A stretch of DNA of 32,036 nt from an uncultured Blautia sp. Lineage in GTDB: Bacteria; Bacillota; Clostridia; Lachnospirales; Lachnospiraceae. Where the stretch lies: positions 1 through 32,036 of the forward strand of contig CAKRVX010000019.1 of NCBI GenBank assembly GCA_934409175.1, given 5' to 3'. Below the pieces are notes generated by a model. That model worked only from the letters and a program-made list of their open reading frames with translations, ran no database searches and had not been told where the DNA came from. The position numbers and the translations under genes were made by a program. Position 1 is the stretch's first letter, and every line of letters begins with the position of its first letter. Below, in pieces: positions 24,524 to 32,036 of the stretch.

Positions 24524-24896
24524 TTTTGATCACCGTTCCAATCCCGCAGATTACCCGCGTTACCTTTCGGCTGTAAGCTGCCAGTTTCGTACACACACGC
24601 CCCACAGCCTCTCTGTATTTCCTGTCAAAGGCTTCCACAGGCACCACTCCATATCCTACTTCCTGGGAAACTATGATAATATCCGGATTACCGTTGATCA
24701 GCTTTTCCGCAAGTTCCGAAACTTCTCTGTCTTCCTTCAGTTCTCTTCGAATATATTCATGAAAGTTTGTAATCCCCTGTGCTTTCATCAGATCTTCTTC
24801 TGTGGCAAACGCTCCGTCTATCCAGGAAATCTCCGGATAGGCCAGCCTGCCATACTCATTTTTTCCCTGATAGGCACCACCAATGATCATTTCCAT
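24516..24896 (-). CDS. Short CobU-like protein with altered P-loop
   Basis: 126-aa protein with the outline of cobinamide kinase/guanylyltransferase (CobU), which usually has about 180 aa. The N-terminal MIIGGAYQGKN is a P-loop in which the Ser/Thr after Lys is Asn13. VSQEVGYGVVP matches the CobU TNEVGxGIVP motif, and the C-terminal VGRVCTKLAAYSRKVTRVICGIG matches the GRxNxxVA end. The middle, including the guanylylation region, is shortened. A canonical cobU lies two genes upstream, so this may be a subfunctionalised paralogue or a regulatory partner. AGGAGG is not exact but GGGAGG precedes the ATG. I assign no specific function. Confidence 0.75.
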   Translation of the reverse strand: MEMIIGGAYQGKNEYGRLAYPEISWIDGAFATEEDLMKAQGITNFHEYIRRELKEDREVSELAEKLINGNPDIIIVSQEVGYGVVPVEAFDRKYREAVGRVCTKLAAYSRKVTRVICGIGTVIKND

Positions 24897-24927
24897 TTTA
24901 TATTTCCTCCCTGTCTCCCGTCAGCCA

Positions 24928-25710
24928 TCACCTCATAAACAAATTGGATATAACTGCCAGGATCACTGCCATTATTACTTCGCAGATGCACAGGAAAAAT
25001 CCGGAAATGTCCCCTGTTGTTCCACCAAAATATTTCATGGCCATATGATGATAATACGCAAAACTCAATAATGCCCCTGCAAAAGCCGCAATTCCCCATA
25101 CAGGCTGAATCCATACCATAAAGCCAAACAAGACTGCCAGATATATAAGAAGAACATTTCTGGAAACAATATCTGAAGAATTTCTGGAAAATTCCGCCAC
25201 TGTTCCATCTGCTTTTGCTTTCGGAAACACGATCACGCCGATTCCGGAAAGACATCTGGATACCATAAATCCAAGACTCAGAATCCCAATCGCTTTCAGA
25301 TTCTCTGTTCCGCATAACTGACTGTATGCTCCATACCATGCTACAAAATATACTGCAGCCGTAATCACAGCAAATGCTCCTGCATGAGAATCTTTCAGGA
25401 TTTCCAGTCTTCTGGATCTTTCCTGCCAGGAGCTTAACGCATCAGAAGTATCCAGCAATCCATCTACATGGATTCCCCCTGTAACAAGCACAGGTATCAG
25501 CACCAGAACCGCAGACACAAATCCAGGCTGAAATCCCAGACGTAGTCCACCATAAGCTGCCAGCATAGTCAGCGCACCTATCACAGTACCGATAAACGGA
25601 AAAAAGCAGAACATATATTTCATATTCTCCTTTGTCCAGTCAGCCGCAGGCATGGGAATTTTCGAAAACATGGCAAACGCAACTTTAAAATTATTCCACA
25701 TTGATTTCAT
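24928..25710 (-). CDS. cobS: Adenosylcobinamide-GDP ribazoletransferase
   Basis: 260-aa integral membrane enzyme (cobalamin synthase) joining adenosylcobinamide-GDP and alpha-ribazole(-phosphate). The signature GGIHVDGLLDTSDALSS lies near residue 80. N-terminal FAMFSKIPMP and several hydrophobic helices (about 35-60, 105-150, 180-220, 235-258) fit the family. ATG 25710 overlaps cobU by 20 bases and is preceded by GGAGGACGGG. Confidence 0.95.
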   Translation of the reverse strand: MKSMWNNFKVAFAMFSKIPMPAADWTKENMKYMFCFFPFIGTVIGALTMLAAYGGLRLGFQPGFVSAVLVLIPVLVTGGIHVDGLLDTSDALSSWQERSRRLEILKDSHAGAFAVITAAVYFVAWYGAYSQLCGTENLKAIGILSLGFMVSRCLSGIGVIVFPKAKADGTVAEFSRNSSDIVSRNVLLIYLAVLFGFMVWIQPVWGIAAFAGALLSFAYYHHMAMKYFGGTTGDISGFFLCICEVIMAVILAVISNLFMR

Positions 25711-26233
25711 TTTCCCGTCCTCCTTTTATATATACCGGAATTCCGTATACAACTTCCACTGCTTCATCTGCTCTCTGCACGATCAGCTGATTGATCTGTC
25801 CCAGATATTCCAGATAAGTATTCATTTCCTGATCAAAAACTGCTGCATCAGAAAAAATCTCGTTGGTAACGATCACCAGATGTTTTGCCTGGTTTCTGAT
25901 CCGATCCACCCCTTTCAGGATTTCCTGAACTGTTTTTTCATGAGCTCCCTGTTTTTCAAACATTTCATTTGCAGTCAGATTGGACATACATTCGAGAAGG
26001 ACAACACTGTCTGCAGGAATTTCCACCTCTTTTAATCCTGTATAACATTCTATGGTCTCAAACCCTTTACCCCTACGCATGCTCCTATGGCGTTTCACTC
26101 TTTTCTTACTTTCCTCATCAAAAGGATGCATGGTAGCAATATAAATCCTTTTTGCCTCTCCCAGAGAAAGAACTCTGTCTTCTGCGAAAGCAGACTTTCC
26201 GCTTCCGCTCCCCCCTGTCACAAGTATCAGCAT
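25691..26233 (-). CDS. cobU: Adenosylcobinamide kinase / adenosylcobinamide-phosphate guanylyltransferase
   Basis: 180-aa bifunctional CobU, usual length. It has an intact P-loop, VTGGSGSGKSAFAE, then IYIATMHPFDEESKKRVKRHRSMR with the guanylylated His region, LLECMSNLTANEMFE (Walker B-like) and VTNEIFSDAAVFD. It phosphorylates and then GDP-activates cobinamide for CobS. The ATG shares a base with the cobT stop (TAATG), indicating coupling. Confidence 0.95.
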   Translation of the reverse strand: MLILVTGGSGSGKSAFAEDRVLSLGEAKRIYIATMHPFDEESKKRVKRHRSMRRGKGFETIECYTGLKEVEIPADSVVLLECMSNLTANEMFEKQGAHEKTVQEILKGVDRIRNQAKHLVIVTNEIFSDAAVFDQEMNTYLEYLGQINQLIVQRADEAVEVVYGIPVYIKGGRENEINVE

Positions 26234-27285
26234 TACTTTAACTCCTCATATTGCTCTACATGAATATCATCGAAAGTACTCATGGAATGATACACTTCCG
26301 CTGCCAGATCAAGAATCGGAATCAATGTGATTGCTCCTGTGCCTTCACCCAGACACATATCTGCATGAATAACTGCTTCTTTTCCCATTTTATTCAAAAT
26401 CAGATGAGCTGCCGGCTCTTTGGATACATGAGATGCAAGAATATAGTCTGCTGTCTGCGGGCAAAGACGGACAGCCAGAAGCGCTGCAACACAGGAAATA
26501 AATCCGTCCATGATTACAGGAAGATGGTGTGCTGCTCCTCCCAGGAACACCCCGGTCATTCCTGCAATATCAAATCCTCCAACCTTGGAAAGAACATCCA
26601 GCGGGTCAGATGAATCCGGATTATTCAGCTGGATTGCTTTTTTGATCGCTGCAATTTTTCGCATAAGGCCCTCACTGGTAAGTCCTGCACCTCTTCCTGT
26701 CATTTCCTCTACAGGCTGATTCAGCAGAACAGACGCCACCGCACTGCTTGTAGTAGTATTTCCGATTCCCATTTCACCAGTGGCAAGAATCTTATATCCT
26801 TTTTCCTTTAGTTCCTCTGCAACTGTAATACCGGCTTCAATTCCACGAATCGCCTCTTCCCGTGTCATGGCCGGCCCCTTAACCATATTTTTCGTTCCCT
26901 TTGCCACTTTCAGATCTGTACGTACCTTTGTGTCTGTTACCATTCCCACATCTACAGGTACTACCTCTACATGGTTTTGTCTGCACATAACACAGACAGT
27001 AGTATCACCTTTCAGAAAGTTTTCAGCTACAATAGCTGTAACTTCCTGACCGGTCTGTGTAACCCCTTCTTCTACTACTCCGTTATCCGCACACATGGCA
27101 ACCAGCGCTCTTTTGGATAAATCGATCTCCGGATTCCCTGTAATACCGGCGATCTGAGTCAGAAGAGTTTCCAGTTTCCCCAGGGAATGCAACGGTTTCG
27201 CAATACTGTCCCATCTCTTCTGTGTATATTTCATAGACTTTTCATCCAATGGTTCTATCTTTCTCAGAGTTTCCTCCAATGTCAT
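26233..27285 (-). CDS. cobT: Nicotinate-nucleotide:dimethylbenzimidazole phosphoribosyltransferase
   Basis: 350-aa CobT, full length. It makes alpha-ribazole-5'-phosphate from the lower-ligand base. Motifs: SLGKLETLLTQIAGITGN, VAMCADNGVVEEGVTQTGQE, TGEMGIGNTTTSSAV, GRGAGLTSEGL and, near the C-terminus, CLGEGTGAI with the catalytic Glu. Its ATG overlaps the GtrA stop (ATGA). No cobalamin riboswitch is visible in front; transcription probably comes from the GT2 promoter. Confidence 0.96.
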   Translation of the reverse strand: MTLEETLRKIEPLDEKSMKYTQKRWDSIAKPLHSLGKLETLLTQIAGITGNPEIDLSKRALVAMCADNGVVEEGVTQTGQEVTAIVAENFLKGDTTVCVMCRQNHVEVVPVDVGMVTDTKVRTDLKVAKGTKNMVKGPAMTREEAIRGIEAGITVAEELKEKGYKILATGEMGIGNTTTSSAVASVLLNQPVEEMTGRGAGLTSEGLMRKIAAIKKAIQLNNPDSSDPLDVLSKVGGFDIAGMTGVFLGGAAHHLPVIMDGFISCVAALLAVRLCPQTADYILASHVSKEPAAHLILNKMGKEAVIHADMCLGEGTGAITLIPILDLAAEVYHSMSTFDDIHVEQYEELK

Positions 27286-27716
27286 GGTCTTGGTACCTCT
27301 CTTTTATTTTTTCCTGTTGTAAATACAAAAAATTTACTGAATATGTAATTCAATATCAACACGATAAATTGTGTGAGAAACTTTCCCAGCATATCCTTCA
27401 TACCTATCTGGGATACCAGAAGCCACACACCGCCTACCTCAATTACCATAGTTGTAAGGCGGGCACTGATAAATTTGCCAAAAGGTTTTATATGGTCCGC
27501 AAGTGTCTCACACTTGTCCTGAAATACATATTTGGAGTTTACGACATAGGCAAACAAAATAGCCAATATAATGGAAATGATATTCGCCACATTCAGATTT
27601 ACCTTCAGTTTTCTGAGAACGTAAAAACTGATCAGGTTCACCATTGTCGTGCAGCCTCCGAAAAACACATAACGAACTACCGAATTTTCATATAGTTTTC
27701 TGATTAACTGTTTCAT
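27282..27716 (-). CDS. GtrA family membrane protein
   Basis: 144-aa protein with about four membrane helices (residues about 16-34, 42-60, 82-102, 110-130) and the GtrA pattern RYVFFGGCTTMVNLISFYVL and YVVNSKYVFQ. GtrA/GtcA proteins are thought to flip undecaprenyl-phosphate-linked sugars. It lies between a bactoprenol-type GT2 and cobT, and the partner YfhO is encoded upstream. The C-terminus is basic (KNKREVPRP). It overlaps cobT by four bases. Confidence 0.9.
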   Translation of the reverse strand: MKQLIRKLYENSVVRYVFFGGCTTMVNLISFYVLRKLKVNLNVANIISIILAILFAYVVNSKYVFQDKCETLADHIKPFGKFISARLTTMVIEVGGVWLLVSQIGMKDMLGKFLTQFIVLILNYIFSKFFVFTTGKNKREVPRP

Positions 27717-27744
27717 TTTTATCTCCCAGTCTTACTTTTCGTTT

Positions 27745-28701
27745 TTATCGATCATGTCTGATCTGATGAGAAGCATTCTCATCTCCTTTTACAATTCTGG
27801 AAATAATATATCTTGGTCTGTGTTTCACTTCTTCATAAATTTTCGCAATATAGTATCCGATGATACCCAGGCTGAGCATAACAGCACTGCCAACCAAAAG
27901 AAGTACCATAAGCAATGTGGTATATCCTTCCACTGCTTGGCCTGTGAAATACTGTATCAGAGAGTATATCATCAGCGCCAGAGAACAAAGGAAACAGATT
28001 CCGCCCCCAACCGTAACAAACTGTAATGGCACTGTAGTAAATGCCACAATATTGGTAAAAGCATATTTGATCAGAGACCACGGAGACCATTTGGATTCCC
28101 CTGCTTCGCGTTCCTGCACCTCAAATTTAACGCTGGTGGTCTTATAGCCCACCCAGGAAGATGTAGCTCTGAAAAACATATTCCTTTCCGGCATAGACAG
28201 AATGCTCTCTACAGCTTTTCTGTCCATCATTTTAAAATCAGACGCATCTTTCATATTTACCCTGGTCGCTTTTGTCATGATATCGTAGAAAAAACCTGCA
28301 CATTTTTTGTGCAGGAAGCCTTCTTTACCACGGTCAGACTTCACACCTTCAATCACTTCATAGCCTTCCTGCCAAAGCCTGTACATTTCAATCAATGTCT
28401 GTGGGGGATGCTGCAGATCACAATCCATCACGGCCACTACATCTCCGGTTGCCTGAGCCATACCTGCAAATACAGCTGCTTCTTTTCCAAAATTTCTGGA
28501 AAACTGGATTCCTGTTACATTCGGATCCTCTTTTCCTGCTTTCAAAATTTCTTCCCATGTATGGTCTGTGGAACCATCATTGACCAATACCAGTTCATAA
28601 GGAATCTCCGCTTCCGTCAGGACCTCTCTCAGAACCCGACAGGTTTTTCCTGCCATCAGTTCTTCATTATATGCCGGAAGCACTACTGATAATCTGTTCA
28701 T
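27745..28701 (-). CDS. GT2 bactoprenol-type glycosyltransferase
   Basis: 318-aa CsbB/DPM1-like enzyme that loads a sugar onto undecaprenyl phosphate. GT2 domain: VVLPAYNEE, LVLVNDGSTDHTWEE, QFSRNFGKEAAVFAGM, VAVMDCDLQHPP (metal-binding Asp), SWVGYKTTSVKFEVQEREAGESKWS. Two C-terminal membrane helices lie near 225-255 and 262-290. The sugar (glucose or GlcNAc) cannot be read from sequence. It has its own promoter (28741-28768) and GAGGAAAG at its start. Confidence 0.93.
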   Translation of the reverse strand: MNRLSVVLPAYNEELMAGKTCRVLREVLTEAEIPYELVLVNDGSTDHTWEEILKAGKEDPNVTGIQFSRNFGKEAAVFAGMAQATGDVVAVMDCDLQHPPQTLIEMYRLWQEGYEVIEGVKSDRGKEGFLHKKCAGFFYDIMTKATRVNMKDASDFKMMDRKAVESILSMPERNMFFRATSSWVGYKTTSVKFEVQEREAGESKWSPWSLIKYAFTNIVAFTTVPLQFVTVGGGICFLCSLALMIYSLIQYFTGQAVEGYTTLLMVLLLVGSAVMLSLGIIGYYIAKIYEEVKHRPRYIISRIVKGDENASHQIRHDR

Positions 28702-28740
28702 GCTGTTCTTTCCTCGTTTGTTAATTTTTACTTACTGCCT

Positions 28741-28768
28741 ATTATACACCAAACTGTATAAATGTCCA
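28741..28768 (-). promoter_or_regulatory. Promoter of GT2-GtrA-cobTUS operon
   Basis: On the - strand: TGGACA (28763-28768), 16 bp, TATAAT (28741-28746). It lies in the 73-bp gap after yfhO, so the downstream genes may be transcribed independently of yfhO as well as by readthrough. Confidence 0.65.
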
Positions 28769-28774
28769 TTTAAT

Positions 28775-31543
28775 TTAGTTTTTCTGTTTCTTGTTCCTTT
28801 TCTTTCGGAAACAGTTGTGTTGAACCAGCAGACACAAATAAATGAAAATCCCCAGTGCAGACAAACACAGTCCCACTTTCAGATAAGGTGTACAATAAAC
28901 CAGGCGGATCTCGTGTGTTCCTTTTTCAAGTTCAACTGCCATATACATGGTATTTGCCTTTTTAATTTCTGTCTTTTTTCCATCTACATATGCCGTAAAT
29001 CCATCGTTGTATGGAACCGCCAGCACCAATGCTTTTTTATCAGAAACAGTAATCGTCCCTGTGATCTCATTGGTATCCTGTTTTATGTTCTGAAGAGTTT
29101 CCTCCCCCAGTTTTCCGGTTTTTTCTTCAATGCCCTTTACAGGCTGACAGACCACTCTGAGCTGATCGTAAGTATATACACCCGTGTTCTGGAATGTAAT
29201 AGTGATCGTTCTTTTTCCACTTCCGGAATATCCTAAATTACATAGAAAATCATGTCGCCCACTGTAGGCATTATATTTATCCGTAAAAATCTTCAATTGT
29301 TTCTGCACATCATTGGATGAAATTGTCATTGCCGCTTCTTTTGTCTCTTTCCAGTAACGCCACAGGCTGTCTTCATGCAGAATCTTATTCTGCTCATACT
29401 CTGTCATTTTTTGGAAACTGTTGTTACTGACCAATTCTCTTGGAGAAAGGCTGTCATAATCCAGATTATCTGCTATCAGATAAGTTTCTGAATCTGTAAG
29501 TCCCTTAAAAGCCAGCTTCAGCTGCGCTCCCTCTCTGGTAACCTTGATTTTACCTTCTGAAACGTTGCAGCCATCTCCTGCTTCCAGACGGTATTCCATA
29601 CTTTCATCATCAAAATATGTGGATGCCTTTGGCAAAGAACTGTCTTCCAAAACTACTCCATCCAGCAATGCCTGCTGTTTTTTTACCACATCCATTTTCT
29701 CATATTCAGATTCAGGAATATATTTTTCATAGGTATACCCCAATGGAAGCGCACTGTCACTGGTATATGCCCTGCATTCATTTTTTCCGCTTCCTGCAGA
29801 ACCTTTCTCTTTATTGTATCCGTATGGAAGATATTTGTAATTATCACCGCTGATCACAAAATATTTCACAGCTGCCAGACAATCCAGAATCGTTCTGCTG
29901 TCCAGATTTTCATAATGCTGTTCCCACGGAGTATTCAGGTACATTTCATTAAAAAACTTACTGATATTACTGTTCGCCAGACTGAAATAATAAGCAGTAC
30001 TGTTTGTCCCCATATACATGGAGGTATTATCATAAGGAAGTGTTCCGTACTGGTCATAACGATATAGCGTGGTATCTCCCGTATTTTTTACTGCCTGATC
30101 TGTATCTGATTTCAGCTTGTCAATAGCCTCATCAGATGCTGCAAATTCAACCAGATAATCTTTTTCAAACGAATACTGATAGGAAACACTGAGCATAATA
30201 CTGGCAACCAGAAGAATGCACAGCATTCCGCACAGATATTTTCCCTGCTGAAAAATATTACCATAGGAAGTTACTGTAAATACTGCCAGCACCAGAACGA
30301 TCACAGCTGCCATATTTCTCTGTGTTCTTGCAGCCTGTGCAAATAAGGCCAGAACACAGTAAATAATCACCATCACAAATATCTTCTTTTTCTCTTTTAT
30401 TGTCAGCGCAAAAAACTCCGGATAAGCTTTTACAAAAATGTAAGCGATCATCATACCATATGCCCAAATCCAACGATTTGACACATAAGAAAATCCATTA
30501 AGTACATGGCCTGCAAAAGGGATCAGAAGAAACACATTTAATATAACAAACCCCAGCTTAAGATCCAGATATTTTTTCTTTTTGGATAAAAGTACAAAAA
30601 CACCTGCCATTGCAACTGCGGAATATCCTGCTACGCCCCACTGAATCATATTCTCACCAATCAGATTGCCCAGATATTTCTCATAATAAATTTTATCATA
30701 AAATAATGGTATATAATTTTCTACCTGAAACCTCTCTGTTCCAAATAATGTCATAATCACCGGAAGAAATATTGCTGCAGCCATCATCAGCGCAACCGCA
30801 TAGTATCCTATAAACTTTACAAACCAGATCAGAATGTCTTTTATTCTTCTTTCACTGAAAAGTCCAAAATAACGAAATGCAGCATACAGGAACATAAAAA
30901 TGCATATCATATAGAAGAAATAAAAATTGGACATTGCCGAAATCGCAGTTGCCCAGATGAACAGCCATGGTTTTTCCTTCTTATAAATCTTATCAATTCC
31001 CATTAGAACCAGGGGAAGATAAATCATAGGATTGGAAAAATATGGATGCTTCATGGCAGCATAGATCGTCCAGCCTGCAAAAATATAGATCAAAGTTCCA
31101 ATGAATGTGGCCTGTTTAGGATTTTTATGATAAAAGCAGTAAATGCTGAAGGAAATTCCTGCAAGATAAATTCTCAGAAAAATCAGAATCTCATACAGTA
31201 TCTCTGTTTTATCTGCCGGTACAAATACGGACAGCAATGTCAGCGGATCACCGATCACATAATAATGGAGTGTAGTCAGAATATCTGATCCATACCCTAT
31301 GGTCATATCCCACATCGGAAAAGATAATTTATGTTCAATAAAAATTCTGTGCAGCATCTCCCTTAGATATCTTCCATAATACGCCAGTGCATTCAAATGC
31401 TGAGGAATCCCATCATGGCTCCATACCAGAGATTTTCCATTTCCCTCAAACTGATAAAAAATAAAAAAGGCTATAATTCCGAATACTAACGTATATAAAA
31501 TGTAGAAATCTTTTTTGCTGTCTTTTGTTATAAATCTTCTCAT
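28775..31543 (-). CDS. yfhO: YfhO family membrane glycosyltransferase
   Basis: 922-aa polytopic membrane protein. About a dozen helices occupy residues 15-450 and one more lies near 885-910; between them is a large, probably extracytoplasmic domain. A GT-C-like early loop (WSHDGIPQHLNALAYYGRYLREML) and DMTIGYGSDILTTLHYYVIGDP fit the YfhO group. In B. subtilis and Listeria, YfhO-type proteins transfer sugars from undecaprenyl phosphate to lipoteichoic acid together with a CsbB-like GT2 and a GtcA/GtrA flippase, all three of which are encoded here. The acceptor in this organism is unknown. GAAAGGA precedes the ATG; a consensus promoter lies about 55 bp upstream. Confidence 0.9.
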   Translation of the reverse strand: MRRFITKDSKKDFYILYTLVFGIIAFFIFYQFEGNGKSLVWSHDGIPQHLNALAYYGRYLREMLHRIFIEHKLSFPMWDMTIGYGSDILTTLHYYVIGDPLTLLSVFVPADKTEILYEILIFLRIYLAGISFSIYCFYHKNPKQATFIGTLIYIFAGWTIYAAMKHPYFSNPMIYLPLVLMGIDKIYKKEKPWLFIWATAISAMSNFYFFYMICIFMFLYAAFRYFGLFSERRIKDILIWFVKFIGYYAVALMMAAAIFLPVIMTLFGTERFQVENYIPLFYDKIYYEKYLGNLIGENMIQWGVAGYSAVAMAGVFVLLSKKKKYLDLKLGFVILNVFLLIPFAGHVLNGFSYVSNRWIWAYGMMIAYIFVKAYPEFFALTIKEKKKIFVMVIIYCVLALFAQAARTQRNMAAVIVLVLAVFTVTSYGNIFQQGKYLCGMLCILLVASIMLSVSYQYSFEKDYLVEFAASDEAIDKLKSDTDQAVKNTGDTTLYRYDQYGTLPYDNTSMYMGTNSTAYYFSLANSNISKFFNEMYLNTPWEQHYENLDSRTILDCLAAVKYFVISGDNYKYLPYGYNKEKGSAGSGKNECRAYTSDSALPLGYTYEKYIPESEYEKMDVVKKQQALLDGVVLEDSSLPKASTYFDDESMEYRLEAGDGCNVSEGKIKVTREGAQLKLAFKGLTDSETYLIADNLDYDSLSPRELVSNNSFQKMTEYEQNKILHEDSLWRYWKETKEAAMTISSNDVQKQLKIFTDKYNAYSGRHDFLCNLGYSGSGKRTITITFQNTGVYTYDQLRVVCQPVKGIEEKTGKLGEETLQNIKQDTNEITGTITVSDKKALVLAVPYNDGFTAYVDGKKTEIKKANTMYMAVELEKGTHEIRLVYCTPYLKVGLCLSALGIFIYLCLLVQHNCFRKKRNKKQKN

Positions 31544-31598
31544 AACAGTTCCTTTCTGTCACAATACCATATTTTATAAAACGTCAAAACTCTCACTG

Positions 31599-31627
31599 AT
31601 TATAGACAAATATCCAGTTATTGTCAA
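31599..31627 (-). promoter_or_regulatory. Promoter of yfhO
   Basis: On the - strand: TTGACA (31622-31627), 17 bp, TATAAT (31599-31604), a perfect consensus match. The predicted start near 31592 leaves a leader of about 49 nt. It suggests strong constitutive transcription of the glycosylation module. Confidence 0.9.
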
Positions 31628-31715
31628 ATATTCCGGAACACAGCATTTAAAACATGTATTTCCAGCACATAGCAGCACCATCAGGTAAAAATATTCCGGA
31701 GTAATTTCCCAAGAA

Positions 31716-31748
31716 CAAAAAAGCCACGGTACTCAAGTACCGCGGCTT
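31716..31748 (-). terminator. Intrinsic terminator of nifJ
   Basis: On the - strand the arms AAGCCGCGGTACT and AGTACCGTGGCTT (31748-31721, with one G-U pair) are followed by TTTTG. It is 81 bases after the nifJ stop and separates it from the yfhO promoter. Confidence 0.9.
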
Positions 31749-31829
31749 ATATGGATTGCACTGTCTGGACACGAACAGATCTTTATATCTGTATTATATT
31801 TATATTTAGCGATCGTTCAAAAGTGAAGA

Positions 31830-32036
31830 TTATTCTGCGCTATGAAGAGCGATCAGCTTCTGCAGATATTCATATCTTGCTTTAGCTTCTGCTTCGTTCT
31901 TAGCAAACAGTCTTGCAGCTTTTTCAGGATTCTGACGTTTCAGAGAGTTGTAACGAACTTCGCCGTCAAGGAATGCCTGATAATCTTCCATGCTCGGAGC
32001 CTTGGAATCAAGTGAGAACTTGTTTCCTTCTGCTGC
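31830..32036 (-). CDS. nifJ: Pyruvate:ferredoxin oxidoreductase, C-terminal end (cut by window edge)
   Basis: Only the last 68 codons are visible. The reading frame gives NKFSLDSKAPSMEDYQAFLD, then GEVRYNSLKRQNPEKAARLF and RYEYLQKL, which match the C-terminal helical tail of single-chain PFOR (family pattern: LDSK.P...F..FL..EVRY..L....P). The enzyme oxidises pyruvate to acetyl-CoA, CO2 and reduced ferredoxin using thiamine diphosphate and Fe-S clusters. All cofactor domains lie beyond the window. Confidence 0.85.
   Translation of the reverse strand, partial: AAEGNKFSLDSKAPSMEDYQAFLDGEVRYNSLKRQNPEKAARLFAKNEAEAKARYEYLQKLIALHSAE

Noticed and set aside
1..32036. CRISPR arrays, insertion sequences, phage genes or integration sites
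   Set aside because: No regularly spaced direct repeats, transposase, integrase or terminal inverted repeats were seen; gene content and spacing look like stable chromosome.

Overview
The window looks like chromosome of a strictly anaerobic, fermentative gut Firmicute, most likely a Lachnospiraceae member (Blautia/Dorea-like). The reasons are moderate GC, clean AGGAGG ribosome binding sites, a T-box leader, pyruvate formate-lyase and pyruvate:ferredoxin oxidoreductase at the two edges, and protein sequences of clostridial type. The genus is an inference; no rRNA is present.

Layout. 1-852 is the 5' part of pflB (- strand) with a near-consensus promoter. 1275-2930 is leuA (- strand), preceded by a leucine-type T-box leader (about 3012-3285) and a tRNA-Pro(GGG) (3353-3426). 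3638-4879 is a DUF1015 protein. From about 5016 to 23766 lies the centrepiece, a two-armed convergent cluster of the E. coli yge/ygf/xdh type. The + strand arm is ygeX (diaminopropionate ammonia-lyase), ygeY (M20 hydrolase), ygeW (knotted carbamoyltransferase) and arcC (carbamate kinase). The - strand arm is ssnA, ygfK, an FAD-less selenium-dependent xanthine dehydrogenase, a four-cluster ferredoxin, xdhA, xdhB, xdhC, yqeB, yqeC and a MocA-like cytidylyltransferase. The arms meet at a bidirectional terminator near 10000. 23924-27285 is a lower-ligand cobalamin assembly operon (cobT, cobU, cobS, a second CobU-like protein, cobC). It is translationally coupled to an upstream envelope glycosylation module (YfhO, GT2, GtrA; 27282-31543). 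31830-32036 is the C-terminus of nifJ.

How it works together. The central cluster matches the gene set linked in gut anaerobes to anaerobic purine and uric acid breakdown. Two molybdenum hydroxylases, matured by the YqeB/YqeC/MocA selenium-molybdenum cofactor system, act on purine rings. YgfK (FMN-barrel-like domain, FAD/NAD(P) module and Fe-S domain) and the ferredoxin probably move electrons to or from the ring. SsnA and YgeY hydrolyse ring-opened products, YgeW probably frees carbamoyl phosphate for ArcC to make ATP, and YgeX turns 2,3-diaminopropionate into pyruvate and ammonia. A hydantoinase, a purine permease and selD are not in the window.

Most interesting non-coding signals: (i) the xdhA leader (15836-15965), which has a promoter, a small hairpin, an intrinsic terminator just before the start codon and an 8-nt mutually exclusive antiterminator pairing, so it looks like an uncharacterised riboswitch or attenuator; (ii) a 45-nt element present twice (3576-3620 and 19255-19299), each copy just downstream of a - strand stop codon, with compensatory changes supporting an RNA hairpin; (iii) similar TATGTTACA-type promoters for ssnA and xdhA.
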